From the NCBI GenBank assembly GCA_947631715.1, contig CANRMK010000015.1, positions 1 through 14,575 of the forward strand: DNA of 14,575 nucleotides, written 5' to 3'. Source of the stretch: an uncultured Acetatifactor sp. (GTDB lineage: Bacteria > Bacillota > Clostridia > Lachnospirales > Lachnospiraceae). Within the stretch, counting starts at the first letter, position 1. Each line of letters begins with the position of its first letter. A program made the position numbers and the translations under genes. Below the pieces are notes generated by a model, which was not told the origin of the DNA, searched no databases, and saw only the letters and a program-made list of their open reading frames with translations. This document shows positions 1 to 6,899 of this stretch, piece by piece.

Positions 1-20
1 ACAACATTTTGACAGTTCCA

Positions 21-57
21 AAAAACAAATGGATGTAGCAATCCGTTTGTTTTTTTT
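21..57 (+). terminator. Intrinsic terminator of an upstream gene
   Basis: Bases 24-34 pair with 41-51 to give an 11-bp stem (one U-G wobble) around the loop GTAGCA. Flanking A and T runs can extend it to about 14 bp, and a T tract follows to base 57. The shape is a textbook rho-independent terminator. It lies upstream of galK, so it most likely ends transcription of a gene left of the window and isolates the gal genes. The A-run and T-run symmetry suggests it may work in both directions. Confidence 0.85.
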
Positions 58-58
58 G

Positions 59-69
59 TACAATAGAAT
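59..69 (+). promoter_or_regulatory. Weak candidate -10 region for galK
   Basis: Just after the terminator the sequence offers TACAAT (59-64) and TAGAAT (64-69) as possible -10 hexamers. No good -35 hexamer lies 16-18 nt upstream, since that space is the terminator stem, so the promoter would need an activator or an extended contact. A separate promoter is expected here because the terminator cuts galK off from upstream transcription. The exact site is uncertain. Confidence 0.3.
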
Positions 70-74
70 CAGTA

Positions 75-123
75 CAGACGGGAGTGTCTGAGGAACGCGT
101 CGGGAGCGCTGCAGAGACAGCGC
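75..123 (+). promoter_or_regulatory. Two tandem hairpins in the galK leader
   Basis: Bases 75-80 pair with 85-90 (CAGACG/TGTCTG, one wobble, 4-nt loop). Bases 106-111 pair perfectly with 118-123 (GCGCTG/CAGCGC, 6-nt loop). Neither is followed by a T tract, so they are not terminators. They sit directly before the galK ribosome binding site and could stabilise the mRNA, modulate translation or be part of a regulator site. The function is not known. Confidence 0.35.
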
Positions 124-138
124 AGAAATGGAGAGGGC

Positions 139-1305
139 ATGAAAGAGATCATCTTAAAAAAATTTGCGGAAGTATTTGGGGACAGTCAGGGGGTCAGGGT
201 CTTTTTTGCACCGGGCCGGGTGAACCTGATCGGAGAACATACCGACTATAACGGCGGTCATGTATTTCCCTGTGCGCTGACCATCGGTACATACGGGGCC
301 GCGAGGAAAAGGACGGACAATAAGCTCAGATTCTATTCCATGAATTTCGACAGTCTGGGAGTGATCGAATCCTCTCTGGAGGATCTGGTTCCGGCGGACA
401 AGGCCGGCTGGACCAATTATCCCAAGGGAGTGATGTGGGCTTTTCAGGAGAAAGGCATGAAAATTCCATGTGGAATGGACATACTTTTAAACGGAAACAT
501 TCCCAACGGCTCCGGGCTTTCGTCCTCCGCTTCCGTGGAAGTGCTCACCGGCGCTATCCTGCGGGAATTTTTCGGGTTTGAGGTCACTAATCAGGATCTG
601 GCGCTGATCGGGCAGTATTCCGAGAATAAGTTCAACGGAGTCAACTGCGGTATCATGGATCAGTTTGCCATTGCAATGGGAAAGAAAGACAACGCCATTT
701 TCCTGGACACGGCGGATCTTTCTTACGAATACGCGCCGCTGATCCTGAAAGGCGCAAAGATCGTCATCGCCTGCAGCAACAAAAAGCGCGGACTGGGGGA
801 CTCCAAGTATAATGAGCGGCGCAGCGAGTGTGAGACGGCGCTGGCAGAGCTGCAGAAAGAAGTGCAGATTGGCAGCTTGGGGGATCTGGACGAGGAGACA
901 TTTGAAAAGCATAAGGGTGCGATCCAGAGCGATGTGCGCAGAAAGCGGGCAAAACATGCTGTGTATGAGAACCGGCGCACGATACGGGCGGTGGAAGCTC
1001 TGAAAAAGGGGGATATCGCCGAATTCGGCAGCCTTATGAACGCTTCTCATGTCTCTCTGAGAGATGATTATGAAGTGACGGGAATGGAACTGGATACTCT
1101 GGTAGAAGAGGCGTGGAAAATTGACGGTGTTATCGGTTCCCGCATGACGGGCGCCGGATTTGGCGGGTGCACGGTGAGCATTGTAAAGGACGAGGCCATC
1201 GACCGCTTCATCGAGAGTGTGGGAGAAGCATATAAGAAGAGGATCGGCTATGCAGCGGATTTCTATGTGGTGGAGATCGGCGGCGGGCCTGCTGTGCTGG
1301 ATTGA
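139..1305 (+). CDS. galK: Galactokinase
   Basis: Phosphorylates alpha-D-galactose with ATP to galactose-1-phosphate, the first committed step of the cytoplasmic Leloir pathway. The 388-residue protein has the usual family length and the GHMP-kinase layout. The galactokinase signature GRVNLIGEHTDYNGG is at residues 26-40, the GHMP ATP-binding loop NGSGLSSSASVEV lies near residue 125, NCGIMDQF contains the catalytic Asp, and the C-terminal motif TGAGFGGCTV is near residue 340. The ATG at 139 follows GGAGAGGG (130-137). An ATG at 128 runs into a stop within four codons and is excluded. galT begins 39 nt downstream on the same strand, so the two genes form an operon. No galE, galM or transporter is in view. 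Confidence 0.97.
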   Translation: MKEIILKKFAEVFGDSQGVRVFFAPGRVNLIGEHTDYNGGHVFPCALTIGTYGAARKRTDNKLRFYSMNFDSLGVIESSLEDLVPADKAGWTNYPKGVMWAFQEKGMKIPCGMDILLNGNIPNGSGLSSSASVEVLTGAILREFFGFEVTNQDLALIGQYSENKFNGVNCGIMDQFAIAMGKKDNAIFLDTADLSYEYAPLILKGAKIVIACSNKKRGLGDSKYNERRSECETALAELQKEVQIGSLGDLDEETFEKHKGAIQSDVRRKRAKHAVYENRRTIRAVEALKKGDIAEFGSLMNASHVSLRDDYEVTGMELDTLVEEAWKIDGVIGSRMTGAGFGGCTVSIVKDEAIDRFIESVGEAYKKRIGYAADFYVVEIGGGPAVLD

Positions 1306-1344
1306 CGGCAGGCGGAAAATATTTTGTGAAAGGCGGGGTCATTT

Positions 1345-2853
1345 ATGGAGAGGATTCAATCTGATATCAAAAAACTGGTTTCCTATGGAGTGCAGACAGG
1401 CCTGGTGCCTGAGGAGGACAGGATTTATACCACGAACCGTCTGCTGGAGCTGTTCGGCCTGGATGAGGCGGAAGAATGTGATGCGGATATATCAATGGAC
1501 GGGGACGAACTGGAAGCTGTCCTGAACAGCATGTGCGATTACGCCTATGAAAAGGGGATCATGACGGAGAACAGTATTGTGTACAGGGATCTGTTCGACA
1601 CAAAGATCATGGGAATGCTGATGCCGCGCCCCAGTGAAGTGATCGCAAATTTCAGACGGATCTATGAGGAGCAGTCGCCCGAGGCGGCCACGGATTATTA
1701 TTATAAGCTGAGCCAGGATTCCGACTACATCAGGAGATACCGTATCTGCAAGGATATGAAGTGGGTCGCGCCCACAAAGTACGGAGATCTGGATATTACC
1801 ATCAACCTGTCCAAACCGGAAAAAGATCCGAAAGCCATTGCCGCCGCAAAGCTGGCGAAGCAGTCAGGATATCCCAAATGCCTGCTGTGCCGTGAGAATG
1901 AGGGATATGCGGGGCGGGTAAATCACCCGGCAAGGCAGAATCACAGGATCATTCCCGTGACGATCAACGGAAGCCGCTGGGGATTTCAGTATTCTCCCTA
2001 TGTGTATTATAATGAGCACTGTATCGTGTTCAATTCACAGCATGTGCCCATGAAGATCGACAGGGCGGCATTCTGCAAGCTTTTTGATTTTGTAAAGCAG
2101 TTCCCTCACTATTTTGTGGGTTCCAATGCGGATCTTCCCATTGTGGGAGGCTCTATCTTAAGCCATGACCATTTCCAGGGAGGCCACTATGAGTTCGCCA
2201 TGGCCAAGGCGCCTGTGGAAAGGGAGTTTACCGTAAACGGATTTGAAGATGTGGCGGCAGGGATCGTAAGATGGCCTATGTCCGTGATCCGGCTCAGCGC
2301 AAAAGAGACGGACCGGATCATCGAGCTGGCTGACCGGATCCTGCAAAAATGGCGGGAATACACGGACGAGGACGCTTTTATCTATGCGTATACGGACGGA
2401 GAGCCCCATAATACGATCACTCCCATTGCCAGGAAGCGGGGAGAGAATTATGAGCTGGACCTGGTGCTGCGCAACAACATCACCACGGAGGAGCACCCTC
2501 TAGGCGTTTATCATCCCCATGCAAAGCTTCATCACATCAAAAAGGAGAACATCGGCCTGATAGAGGTGATGGGACTGGCAGTGCTGCCGGCCCGGCTGAA
2601 AGAGGAGCTTGCCCGGTTGAAGCAGGCAATGCTGGATGGCAGCGATCTTAGGAAAGACGAAGAACTGGAAAAGCATGCGGACTGGGTAGAGGAATTTGCC
2701 CCCAAATACGACAGGATCGACGCCTCCAACATCGACGGCATTATTGAAAAGGAAGTGGGCCTGGTATTTATGGAGGTGCTGGAGGACGCAGGTGTTTATA
2801 AAAGGACGCCTCAGGGGCAGGATGCCTTTGACCGTTTTGTCCGCAGCCTATAG
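1345..2853 (+). CDS. galT: UDP-glucose--hexose-1-phosphate uridylyltransferase, class II
   Basis: Exchanges UMP between UDP-glucose and galactose-1-phosphate, giving glucose-1-phosphate and UDP-galactose; it is the second Leloir enzyme and uses the product of galK just upstream. At 502 residues it matches the longer class II family of Firmicutes, not the roughly 350-residue class I enzymes of enterobacteria. The class II signature DLPIVGGSILSHDHFQGG is present at residues 263-280, with the active-site His in the H-x-H part. A Cys pair (CLLC, near residue 173) lies before it. The ATG at 1345 is preceded by AGGCGGGG at a workable distance. The 3' side has no clear terminator before the convergent gene. 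Confidence 0.96.
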   Translation: MERIQSDIKKLVSYGVQTGLVPEEDRIYTTNRLLELFGLDEAEECDADISMDGDELEAVLNSMCDYAYEKGIMTENSIVYRDLFDTKIMGMLMPRPSEVIANFRRIYEEQSPEAATDYYYKLSQDSDYIRRYRICKDMKWVAPTKYGDLDITINLSKPEKDPKAIAAAKLAKQSGYPKCLLCRENEGYAGRVNHPARQNHRIIPVTINGSRWGFQYSPYVYYNEHCIVFNSQHVPMKIDRAAFCKLFDFVKQFPHYFVGSNADLPIVGGSILSHDHFQGGHYEFAMAKAPVEREFTVNGFEDVAAGIVRWPMSVIRLSAKETDRIIELADRILQKWREYTDEDAFIYAYTDGEPHNTITPIARKRGENYELDLVLRNNITTEEHPLGVYHPHAKLHHIKKENIGLIEVMGLAVLPARLKEELARLKQAMLDGSDLRKDEELEKHADWVEEFAPKYDRIDASNIDGIIEKEVGLVFMEVLEDAGVYKRTPQGQDAFDRFVRSL

Positions 2854-2972
2854 GAAAGAGTACGCCGGTATTTGCGGTAGGGAGACATACAGCAAACCGA
2901 CGTCTGCCTCTAAAGTGATATCCGCCGGCCGGTAGGCATAAAATAGTAAAAATAGGGCCAGGGACAGGGAAG

Positions 2973-3593
2973 CTACAGATCGGAGTCGGGATAGTCGCGG
3001 TTCAGGCGGCGCAGGATCATACCGCCGCTTGAGGAGCGGAGCGCGCCTGCCAGGCCTTTCAGGCGGCGGATCTGCTCTCTTTCGCCCTGGGAGGCATAGT
3101 ATTCCGCAAGCTTATAGTAGGTGCCGCTTACGTCCGTGCCGGTGCTGATGGCAAATTCCATGAGGACGGAAGCCTCTTTTTCATAACCCGCCTCCAGCAG
3201 TACATCGGCCCATTTCTGCAGGGTGCGCACGAGAATCGTGTAATTCTGGTCGTATTCCGACAGGGCCGTAATGTTTGCGGTGCCGTATTCCAGCTTCAGA
3301 TCCGTGTTGGAGAATCCGGTCAGATTCAGGATCTTTTGGCTGGTCAGGTCTTCTATGACGGAAATGCATTCCGAGATTACCGGATCCTGCTGCAGGATGT
3401 GAGTGGGGAAATCCTCCAGAGGGATTTTGATATAGCCAAGGCCGTCGATGGGCTTCCTGCGGACGGAATTGGCCCGGAGCTCTCTGGCCCAGAAATTTTT
3501 GTCGGACTGCTCACGGTTCTTTTTCTGCCGCCTTATATTGCTTGAGATGATAATGGCCGCTATGATAGTGCTTGCAAAAAGAAATAAAGTCAT
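2973..3593 (-). CDS. Membrane-anchored protein of unknown function, possible TPR-like C-terminus
   Basis: A 206-residue protein I do not recognise as a named family. Residues 1-17 form one hydrophobic segment (FLFASTIIAAIIISS) followed by a strongly basic stretch (RRQKKNR), so it should be a single-pass membrane protein with most of the chain in the cytoplasm. From about residue 115 the sequence is helical, with a tetratricopeptide-like rhythm (WADVLLEAGYEKEASVLMEFAI, then YYKLAEYYASQGE). The C-terminus is basic and hydrophilic. The start at 3593 is supported by AAAGGA about 9 nt upstream on the minus strand. It is convergent with galT and divergent from the small peptide and VanW genes. A protein-interaction role is inference only. 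Confidence 0.75.
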   Translation of the reverse strand: MTLFLFASTIIAAIIISSNIRRQKKNREQSDKNFWARELRANSVRRKPIDGLGYIKIPLEDFPTHILQQDPVISECISVIEDLTSQKILNLTGFSNTDLKLEYGTANITALSEYDQNYTILVRTLQKWADVLLEAGYEKEASVLMEFAISTGTDVSGTYYKLAEYYASQGEREQIRRLKGLAGALRSSSGGMILRRLNRDYPDSDL

Positions 3594-3600
3594 ATATAAT
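3572..3600 (+). promoter_or_regulatory. Sigma-A-like promoter driving the small peptide and VanW genes
   Basis: TTGCAA (3572-3577), a 17-nt spacer, and a perfect TATAAT (3595-3600). The -35 lies inside the 5' end of the divergent minus-strand gene, so the two transcription units share an overlapping promoter region. A second TATAAT sits at 3623-3628 but has only a poor -35 (TATCCT at 3600-3605) with a 17-nt spacer. Either could start the transcript carrying the open frame at 3685. Confidence 0.6.
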
Positions 3601-3626
3601 ATCCTTTCGGAGTTTTTTGTGCTATA

Positions 3627-3656
3627 ATTACAGCAAAGCCGCTTTCCCGCTGTAAA
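3627..3656 (-). promoter_or_regulatory. Candidate promoter for the minus-strand membrane protein
   Basis: On the minus strand TTTACA (complement of 3651-3656) is followed after 18 nt by TGTAAT (complement of 3627-3632). Transcription would start near 3620, about 25 nt before the start codon at 3593. Position and hexamers fit a sigma-A promoter, with a spacer 1 nt longer than optimal. Confidence 0.5.
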
Positions 3657-3684
3657 CGGCCAAAGAGGCAGTCAGGAGTCGGAT

Positions 3685-3789
3685 ATGTTCAATATGAACA
3701 GCAGAAAAACAAAAAGGAAAATTTCCGCGGTGATCATTTTTATCCTTGTGCTTGCTATGGTCATACCCACTTTAGCATATTTTTCGTGA
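3685..3789 (+). CDS. Small single-pass membrane peptide (34 aa)
   Basis: A 34-residue open frame that is too short for ordinary gene calling. Its ATG at 3685 has an AGGAG (3674-3678) at 6-nt spacing. The first 12 residues are very basic (NSRKTKRK). Residues 13-33 are a continuous hydrophobic helix (ISAVIIFILVLAMVIP, then TLAYF), and the chain ends right after it. This gives a predicted N-in, single-spanning membrane peptide. It resembles in layout, not provably in descent, the tiny basic-plus-one-helix proteins of Firmicutes such as Prli42. The VanW gene starts about 36 nt after its stop, so the two are probably co-transcribed. It could instead be a leader peptide for that gene, but composition and ribosome binding site favour a real product. 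Confidence 0.65.
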   Translation: MFNMNSRKTKRKISAVIIFILVLAMVIPTLAYFS

Positions 3790-3825
3790 CACTGCAACCG
3801 GATAGGAGAGAAGGCGTCTTTGACT

Positions 3826-5292
3826 ATGAAGAAACGGTTTGGGATCATTTTTGTTCCGGCACTTATGACGATCGGTCTGCTGACCGCAAAAATCCCTGTG
3901 CAGGCTGCGGACGGTGAAACGATCAAAAACGGCATATTTGCGGAAAACATTGAGCTTTCCGGCATGACATCGGAGCAGGCCGAGGCGGCGGTGGAAGAGT
4001 TCGTGGAAAGCCTGAAAGGTGTGGAGATCACACTGCGGGCGGCAGAGGGCGCTGAGGTAAAGGTGACAGCCGGCGAACTGGGTATATCCTGGGGGAATCC
4101 GGAGCTGGTGTCGGAGGCGGTGCAGCTGGGAACTAGGGGAAATGTCATTGAACGCTACAAGATGCTGAAAGATCTTGAACATGAAAATAAGGTGTATCCC
4201 ATCGAGCTGGCGTTTGACCTGCAGGCAATCAGCAATATACTGACAGAAAAATGTTCTAAGTATGACGTGGAGGCAGTAGACGCACATCTGATCCGTGAGA
4301 ACGGACAGTTCCGGGTGGAGGAGGGACAGACCGGCTATGTGCTGGATGTGGAGACTTCCATTGATGCGGTGAATGACCGCCTGACGGGAGACTGGGACTA
4401 TCAGCCCTGTACCATACAGTTGGACATTGAGACGGATCAGCCGAAAGGCAGCGCGGAAGAGCTTTCCGCAGTAAAAGATGTGCTGGGAACCTTTACCACT
4501 TCCTTTACATCGTCCAATACCGCCAGAAGCGCCAATGTGGTCAACGGCTGCCGGCTGGTGGACGGCGTGACGCTGTATCCCGGAGAGGAATTTTCCACCT
4601 ATGAAGCCGTTTCGCCTTTTAGCGAGAAGAACGGCTATTATATGGCGGGCTCTTACGTGAACGGCAAAGTGGTAGACAGCCTGGGAGGAGGCATCTGTCA
4701 GGTGTCCACCACACTGTATAATGCTGTGCTGAATGCGGAGCTTGAGGTGACGGAACGGCACAATCACTCTATGATCGTGTCCTATGTGGATCCGTCTGCG
4801 GATGCGGCCATTGCGGAGAGCTCCGGGAAAGATTTTCGATTCAGGAACAATACGGAATATCCTATATACATAGAGGGTTATACGGAAAACAAGCATATCA
4901 CATTTAATATTTACGGTGTGGAGACCAGGGCTGCCGGACATGAGGTGCGCTATGAGAGCGAGGTGCTGGAGGTGATCAATCCCACTACCGACGCGATCTA
5001 TGCCGATGCCTCCCAGCCCATCGGATATATTGTGCCTGAGAGCGCCCACATCGGTTATAAGGCGCGGCTGTGGAAGGTCGTGTACGAGAACGGCAAAGAA
5101 ACCAGCCGGACACAGATCAACAGCAGTAATTACAAGATGGTACCCAGAAGCGCCACTGTGGGAGTGGCAACGGCGGATCCGCATGCCTATGAGGAGATCA
5201 TGGCGGCTATCGGAACAGGCAGCATCGATCATGTGAAAAATGTGATCGCTCTTCTGACGGCTCCCCCGGCAGAGGCGCCTGCGGAAGAATAG
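3826..5292 (+). CDS. Secreted VanW-domain protein with YoaR-like peptidoglycan-binding N-terminus
   Basis: A secreted protein of 488 residues. The N-terminus is a signal peptide (MKKRF, a hydrophobic core, then a likely cut after PVQA near residue 27). Residues of about 35-215 resemble the putative peptidoglycan-binding domain found before VanW in YoaR-type proteins. The VanW domain covers about 225-370, with GGGICQVSTTLYNA near 288-301 and ERHNHS after it. A C-terminal extension ends in an Ala/Pro/Glu-rich tail. VanW was named from vancomycin-resistance clusters, but most homologues, including this one, lie outside them, and no van genes are here. The biochemical role is unknown; a cell-wall role is inferred. 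A TTG at 3820 in the same frame is an alternative start, with GAAGG spacing closer to ideal; the ATG is preferred for its codon. Confidence 0.88.
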   Translation: MKKRFGIIFVPALMTIGLLTAKIPVQAADGETIKNGIFAENIELSGMTSEQAEAAVEEFVESLKGVEITLRAAEGAEVKVTAGELGISWGNPELVSEAVQLGTRGNVIERYKMLKDLEHENKVYPIELAFDLQAISNILTEKCSKYDVEAVDAHLIRENGQFRVEEGQTGYVLDVETSIDAVNDRLTGDWDYQPCTIQLDIETDQPKGSAEELSAVKDVLGTFTTSFTSSNTARSANVVNGCRLVDGVTLYPGEEFSTYEAVSPFSEKNGYYMAGSYVNGKVVDSLGGGICQVSTTLYNAVLNAELEVTERHNHSMIVSYVDPSADAAIAESSGKDFRFRNNTEYPIYIEGYTENKHITFNIYGVETRAAGHEVRYESEVLEVINPTTDAIYADASQPIGYIVPESAHIGYKARLWKVVYENGKETSRTQINSSNYKMVPRSATVGVATADPHAYEEIMAAIGTGSIDHVKNVIALLTAPPAEAPAEE

Positions 5293-5314
5293 GGAACGGA
5301 AGGACTGCCCTGAG

Positions 5315-6349
5315 ATGAATAAGGGAAAGATTACAGGGAACGTGCTGAAACGTTCCGTTTTGAGACAGCTGAAAACAGAGGGGACAGAGGAAAAAGAAAT
5401 ACGAAACGGCGCAGGAATAGGGGAAGACTGCGCCTTTTTTTCATTTTCAGGGGAGACTTTTGCTTCCTGTATGCAGGAGGCGGTACTGTCGATGGGGCCG
5501 AAGGAGGACAGCTCGGGATGCGAGCCCGGGTTTTCCGCAGCGTCCCTGATCCAGAAATGCGCAAACAGCCTGGCGGCGGCGGGAGCTGAGCCAGCGGCCT
5601 TTATGATGACGCTGCTTTTGCCGGAGGCGGCGGAAGAGGCGCTTCTGAAGGAGCTGACAGCACAGGTGCAGGAGAAAGGCCGGATGCTCTCCATGAGCGC
5701 CGCAGGCGTGCGGAGCCGGGTGACGGCACAGGTAAGCCGGCCTGTGGCGGCGGTGTCCGGGTACGGGAGGGTGCCGGCCGGAGGCAGGGACCATTCCGTC
5801 CGTGCGGCGAAGCCCGGGCAGGACGTGGTGGTCAGCAAATGGATCGGACTGGAGGGCACGGCCTTTCTGGCGGAACGGTTCCGGGAGAAGCTGCTTGCCC
5901 GGTATCCGGCGTATCTGGTGGAAGAGGCAGAGGGCTTCCGGCGATATCTGTCCATTCTGCCGGAGGCTGCCACCGCCATAAAGTCCGGCGTGTGCGCTAT
6001 GCATGAAGCATCGGAGGGAGGGATTTTCGCCGCCCTCTGGGAGCTTGCGGAGGGAGCAGGCGTCGGACTGACCATAGATTTGAGAAAGCTGCCTGTGAGG
6101 CAGGAGACCATAGAGATCTGTGAGTGCTGCGGTGTCAATCCCTATGAGCTGCTTTCCGGCGGATGCCTTGTGATGACAACGGAGGACGGCACAGGCCTGG
6201 CGGCGGCGCTGGAGCGGGAGCGCATTCCGGCAGCGGTGGTGGGAAAGGTGACGGACGAAAACCGCAGGATCTTTGTAAATGAAGAGGAGATCCGCTATAT
6301 GGACCGTCCCGGGACAGACGAACTGTTCCGAATATTTCAGGAAACATAA
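5315..6349 (+). CDS. AIR synthase-related protein (HypE/PurM-like fold)
   Basis: A 344-residue protein of the AIR-synthase superfamily, whose members (PurM, HypE, ThiL, SelD) bind ATP across a dimer. The N-terminal half has GIGEDCA (34-40), a degenerate form of the glycine-rich/Asp motif, and NSLAAAGAEP near 85-95 in place of the usual ND-x-A-x-x-GA-x-P. The C-terminal half is more typical, with GQDVVVSKWIGLEGTAFLA, MHEASEGGIFAALWELAEGAGVG and ELLSGGCLVMTT. It is closest in feel to HypE, but it lacks the C-terminal Pro-Arg-Ile-Cys tail on which HypE builds the cyano ligand, and no other hyp gene is nearby. HypE function is therefore unlikely and the substrate is unknown. It starts 22 nt after the VanW stop, with AAGGA upstream, and is likely co-transcribed. 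Confidence 0.8.
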   Translation: MNKGKITGNVLKRSVLRQLKTEGTEEKEIRNGAGIGEDCAFFSFSGETFASCMQEAVLSMGPKEDSSGCEPGFSAASLIQKCANSLAAAGAEPAAFMMTLLLPEAAEEALLKELTAQVQEKGRMLSMSAAGVRSRVTAQVSRPVAAVSGYGRVPAGGRDHSVRAAKPGQDVVVSKWIGLEGTAFLAERFREKLLARYPAYLVEEAEGFRRYLSILPEAATAIKSGVCAMHEASEGGIFAALWELAEGAGVGLTIDLRKLPVRQETIEICECCGVNPYELLSGGCLVMTTEDGTGLAAALERERIPAAVVGKVTDENRRIFVNEEEIRYMDRPGTDELFRIFQET

Positions 6350-6416
6350 AATCTCCATAAGGGAATAAGGGCGGTCATGGGACCCGGCCGCAGACAGGCG
6401 GCAGAAAGGAAGAGAT

Positions 6417-6899
6417 ATGAGAGAGGAATTACTGGCAATCATTGAAAAGAACAGCCGCATTGATCTAAAGGAGCTGGCTGTCATTCTGGGCGTGGAAGAG
6501 ATCGATGTGGTAAACGAGATAGCGGCGTTGGAGGCCGAGGGCGTGATCTGCGGCTATCACACGCTGATCAACTGGGAGAAGACGTCCATTGAAAAGGTCA
6601 CGGCGCTGATCGAGGTGCGGGTGACGCCCCAGCGGGGACAGGGCTTTGACAGTGTGGCCGAGCGGATCTACAAATACCCGGAGGTCCGCAGCGTGTATCT
6701 GATTTCCGGCGGTTTTGACCTGATGGTGATCCTGGAGGGGAAGAGCCTGCGGGAGGTGTCTACGTTCGTGTCCGAGAAGCTGTCCACCCTGGATGCGGTG
6801 CTCAGCACAGCTACACATTTTATCCTGAAAAAGTATAAGGATCACGGCTGTGCTATCGGCCAGAAAAAAGAAGACGAAAGAGAGATGATCACACCATGA
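6417..6899 (+). CDS. Lrp/AsnC-family transcriptional regulator (AlaR-like)
   Basis: A 160-residue DNA-binding regulator. Residues 1-50 form the winged helix-turn-helix of the family (RIDLKELAVILGVEEIDVVNEIAALEAEGVI). Residues of about 62-140 form the RAM/AsnC ligand-binding and oligomerisation domain, with VYLISGGFDLMVILEG. Such proteins form dimers or octamers and sense amino acids. The gene overlaps the following aminotransferase by 4 nt (ATGA), so translation is coupled. The same regulator-aminotransferase pairing is known for Bacillus subtilis alaR-alaT (yugG-yugH), which suggests that it controls its neighbour in response to alanine or a related amino acid. The ATG at 6417 follows GAAAGGAAG. 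Confidence 0.92.
   Translation: MREELLAIIEKNSRIDLKELAVILGVEEIDVVNEIAALEAEGVICGYHTLINWEKTSIEKVTALIEVRVTPQRGQGFDSVAERIYKYPEVRSVYLISGGFDLMVILEGKSLREVSTFVSEKLSTLDAVLSTATHFILKKYKDHGCAIGQKKEDEREMITP

Noticed and set aside
9..37. TTGACA (9-14) as the -35 of a galK promoter with GATGTA (32-37) as -10
   Set aside because: The -10 is poor and the transcript would start inside the terminator stem, so it would not lead productively into galK.
2854..2972. A terminator between the convergent galT and the minus-strand gene
   Set aside because: GC-rich inverted bits (CCGGCCGG near 2925, and an A/T-rich stretch near 2940) exist, but no stem followed by a T tract was found on either strand. I see nothing else in this gap.
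4800..5292. Vancomycin resistance cluster, suggested by the VanW domain
   Set aside because: No vanA/B ligase, vanH, vanX or vanRS genes are present. VanW domains are common in ordinary wall proteins of Clostridia.
3772..6138. A 788-codon open frame on the minus strand, antisense to the VanW and AIR-synthase genes
   Set aside because: It is antisense to two well-supported genes. The translation is low-complexity (rich in Ser, Arg, His, Pro), without recognisable domains, as expected from GC-rich codon bias on the opposite strand.
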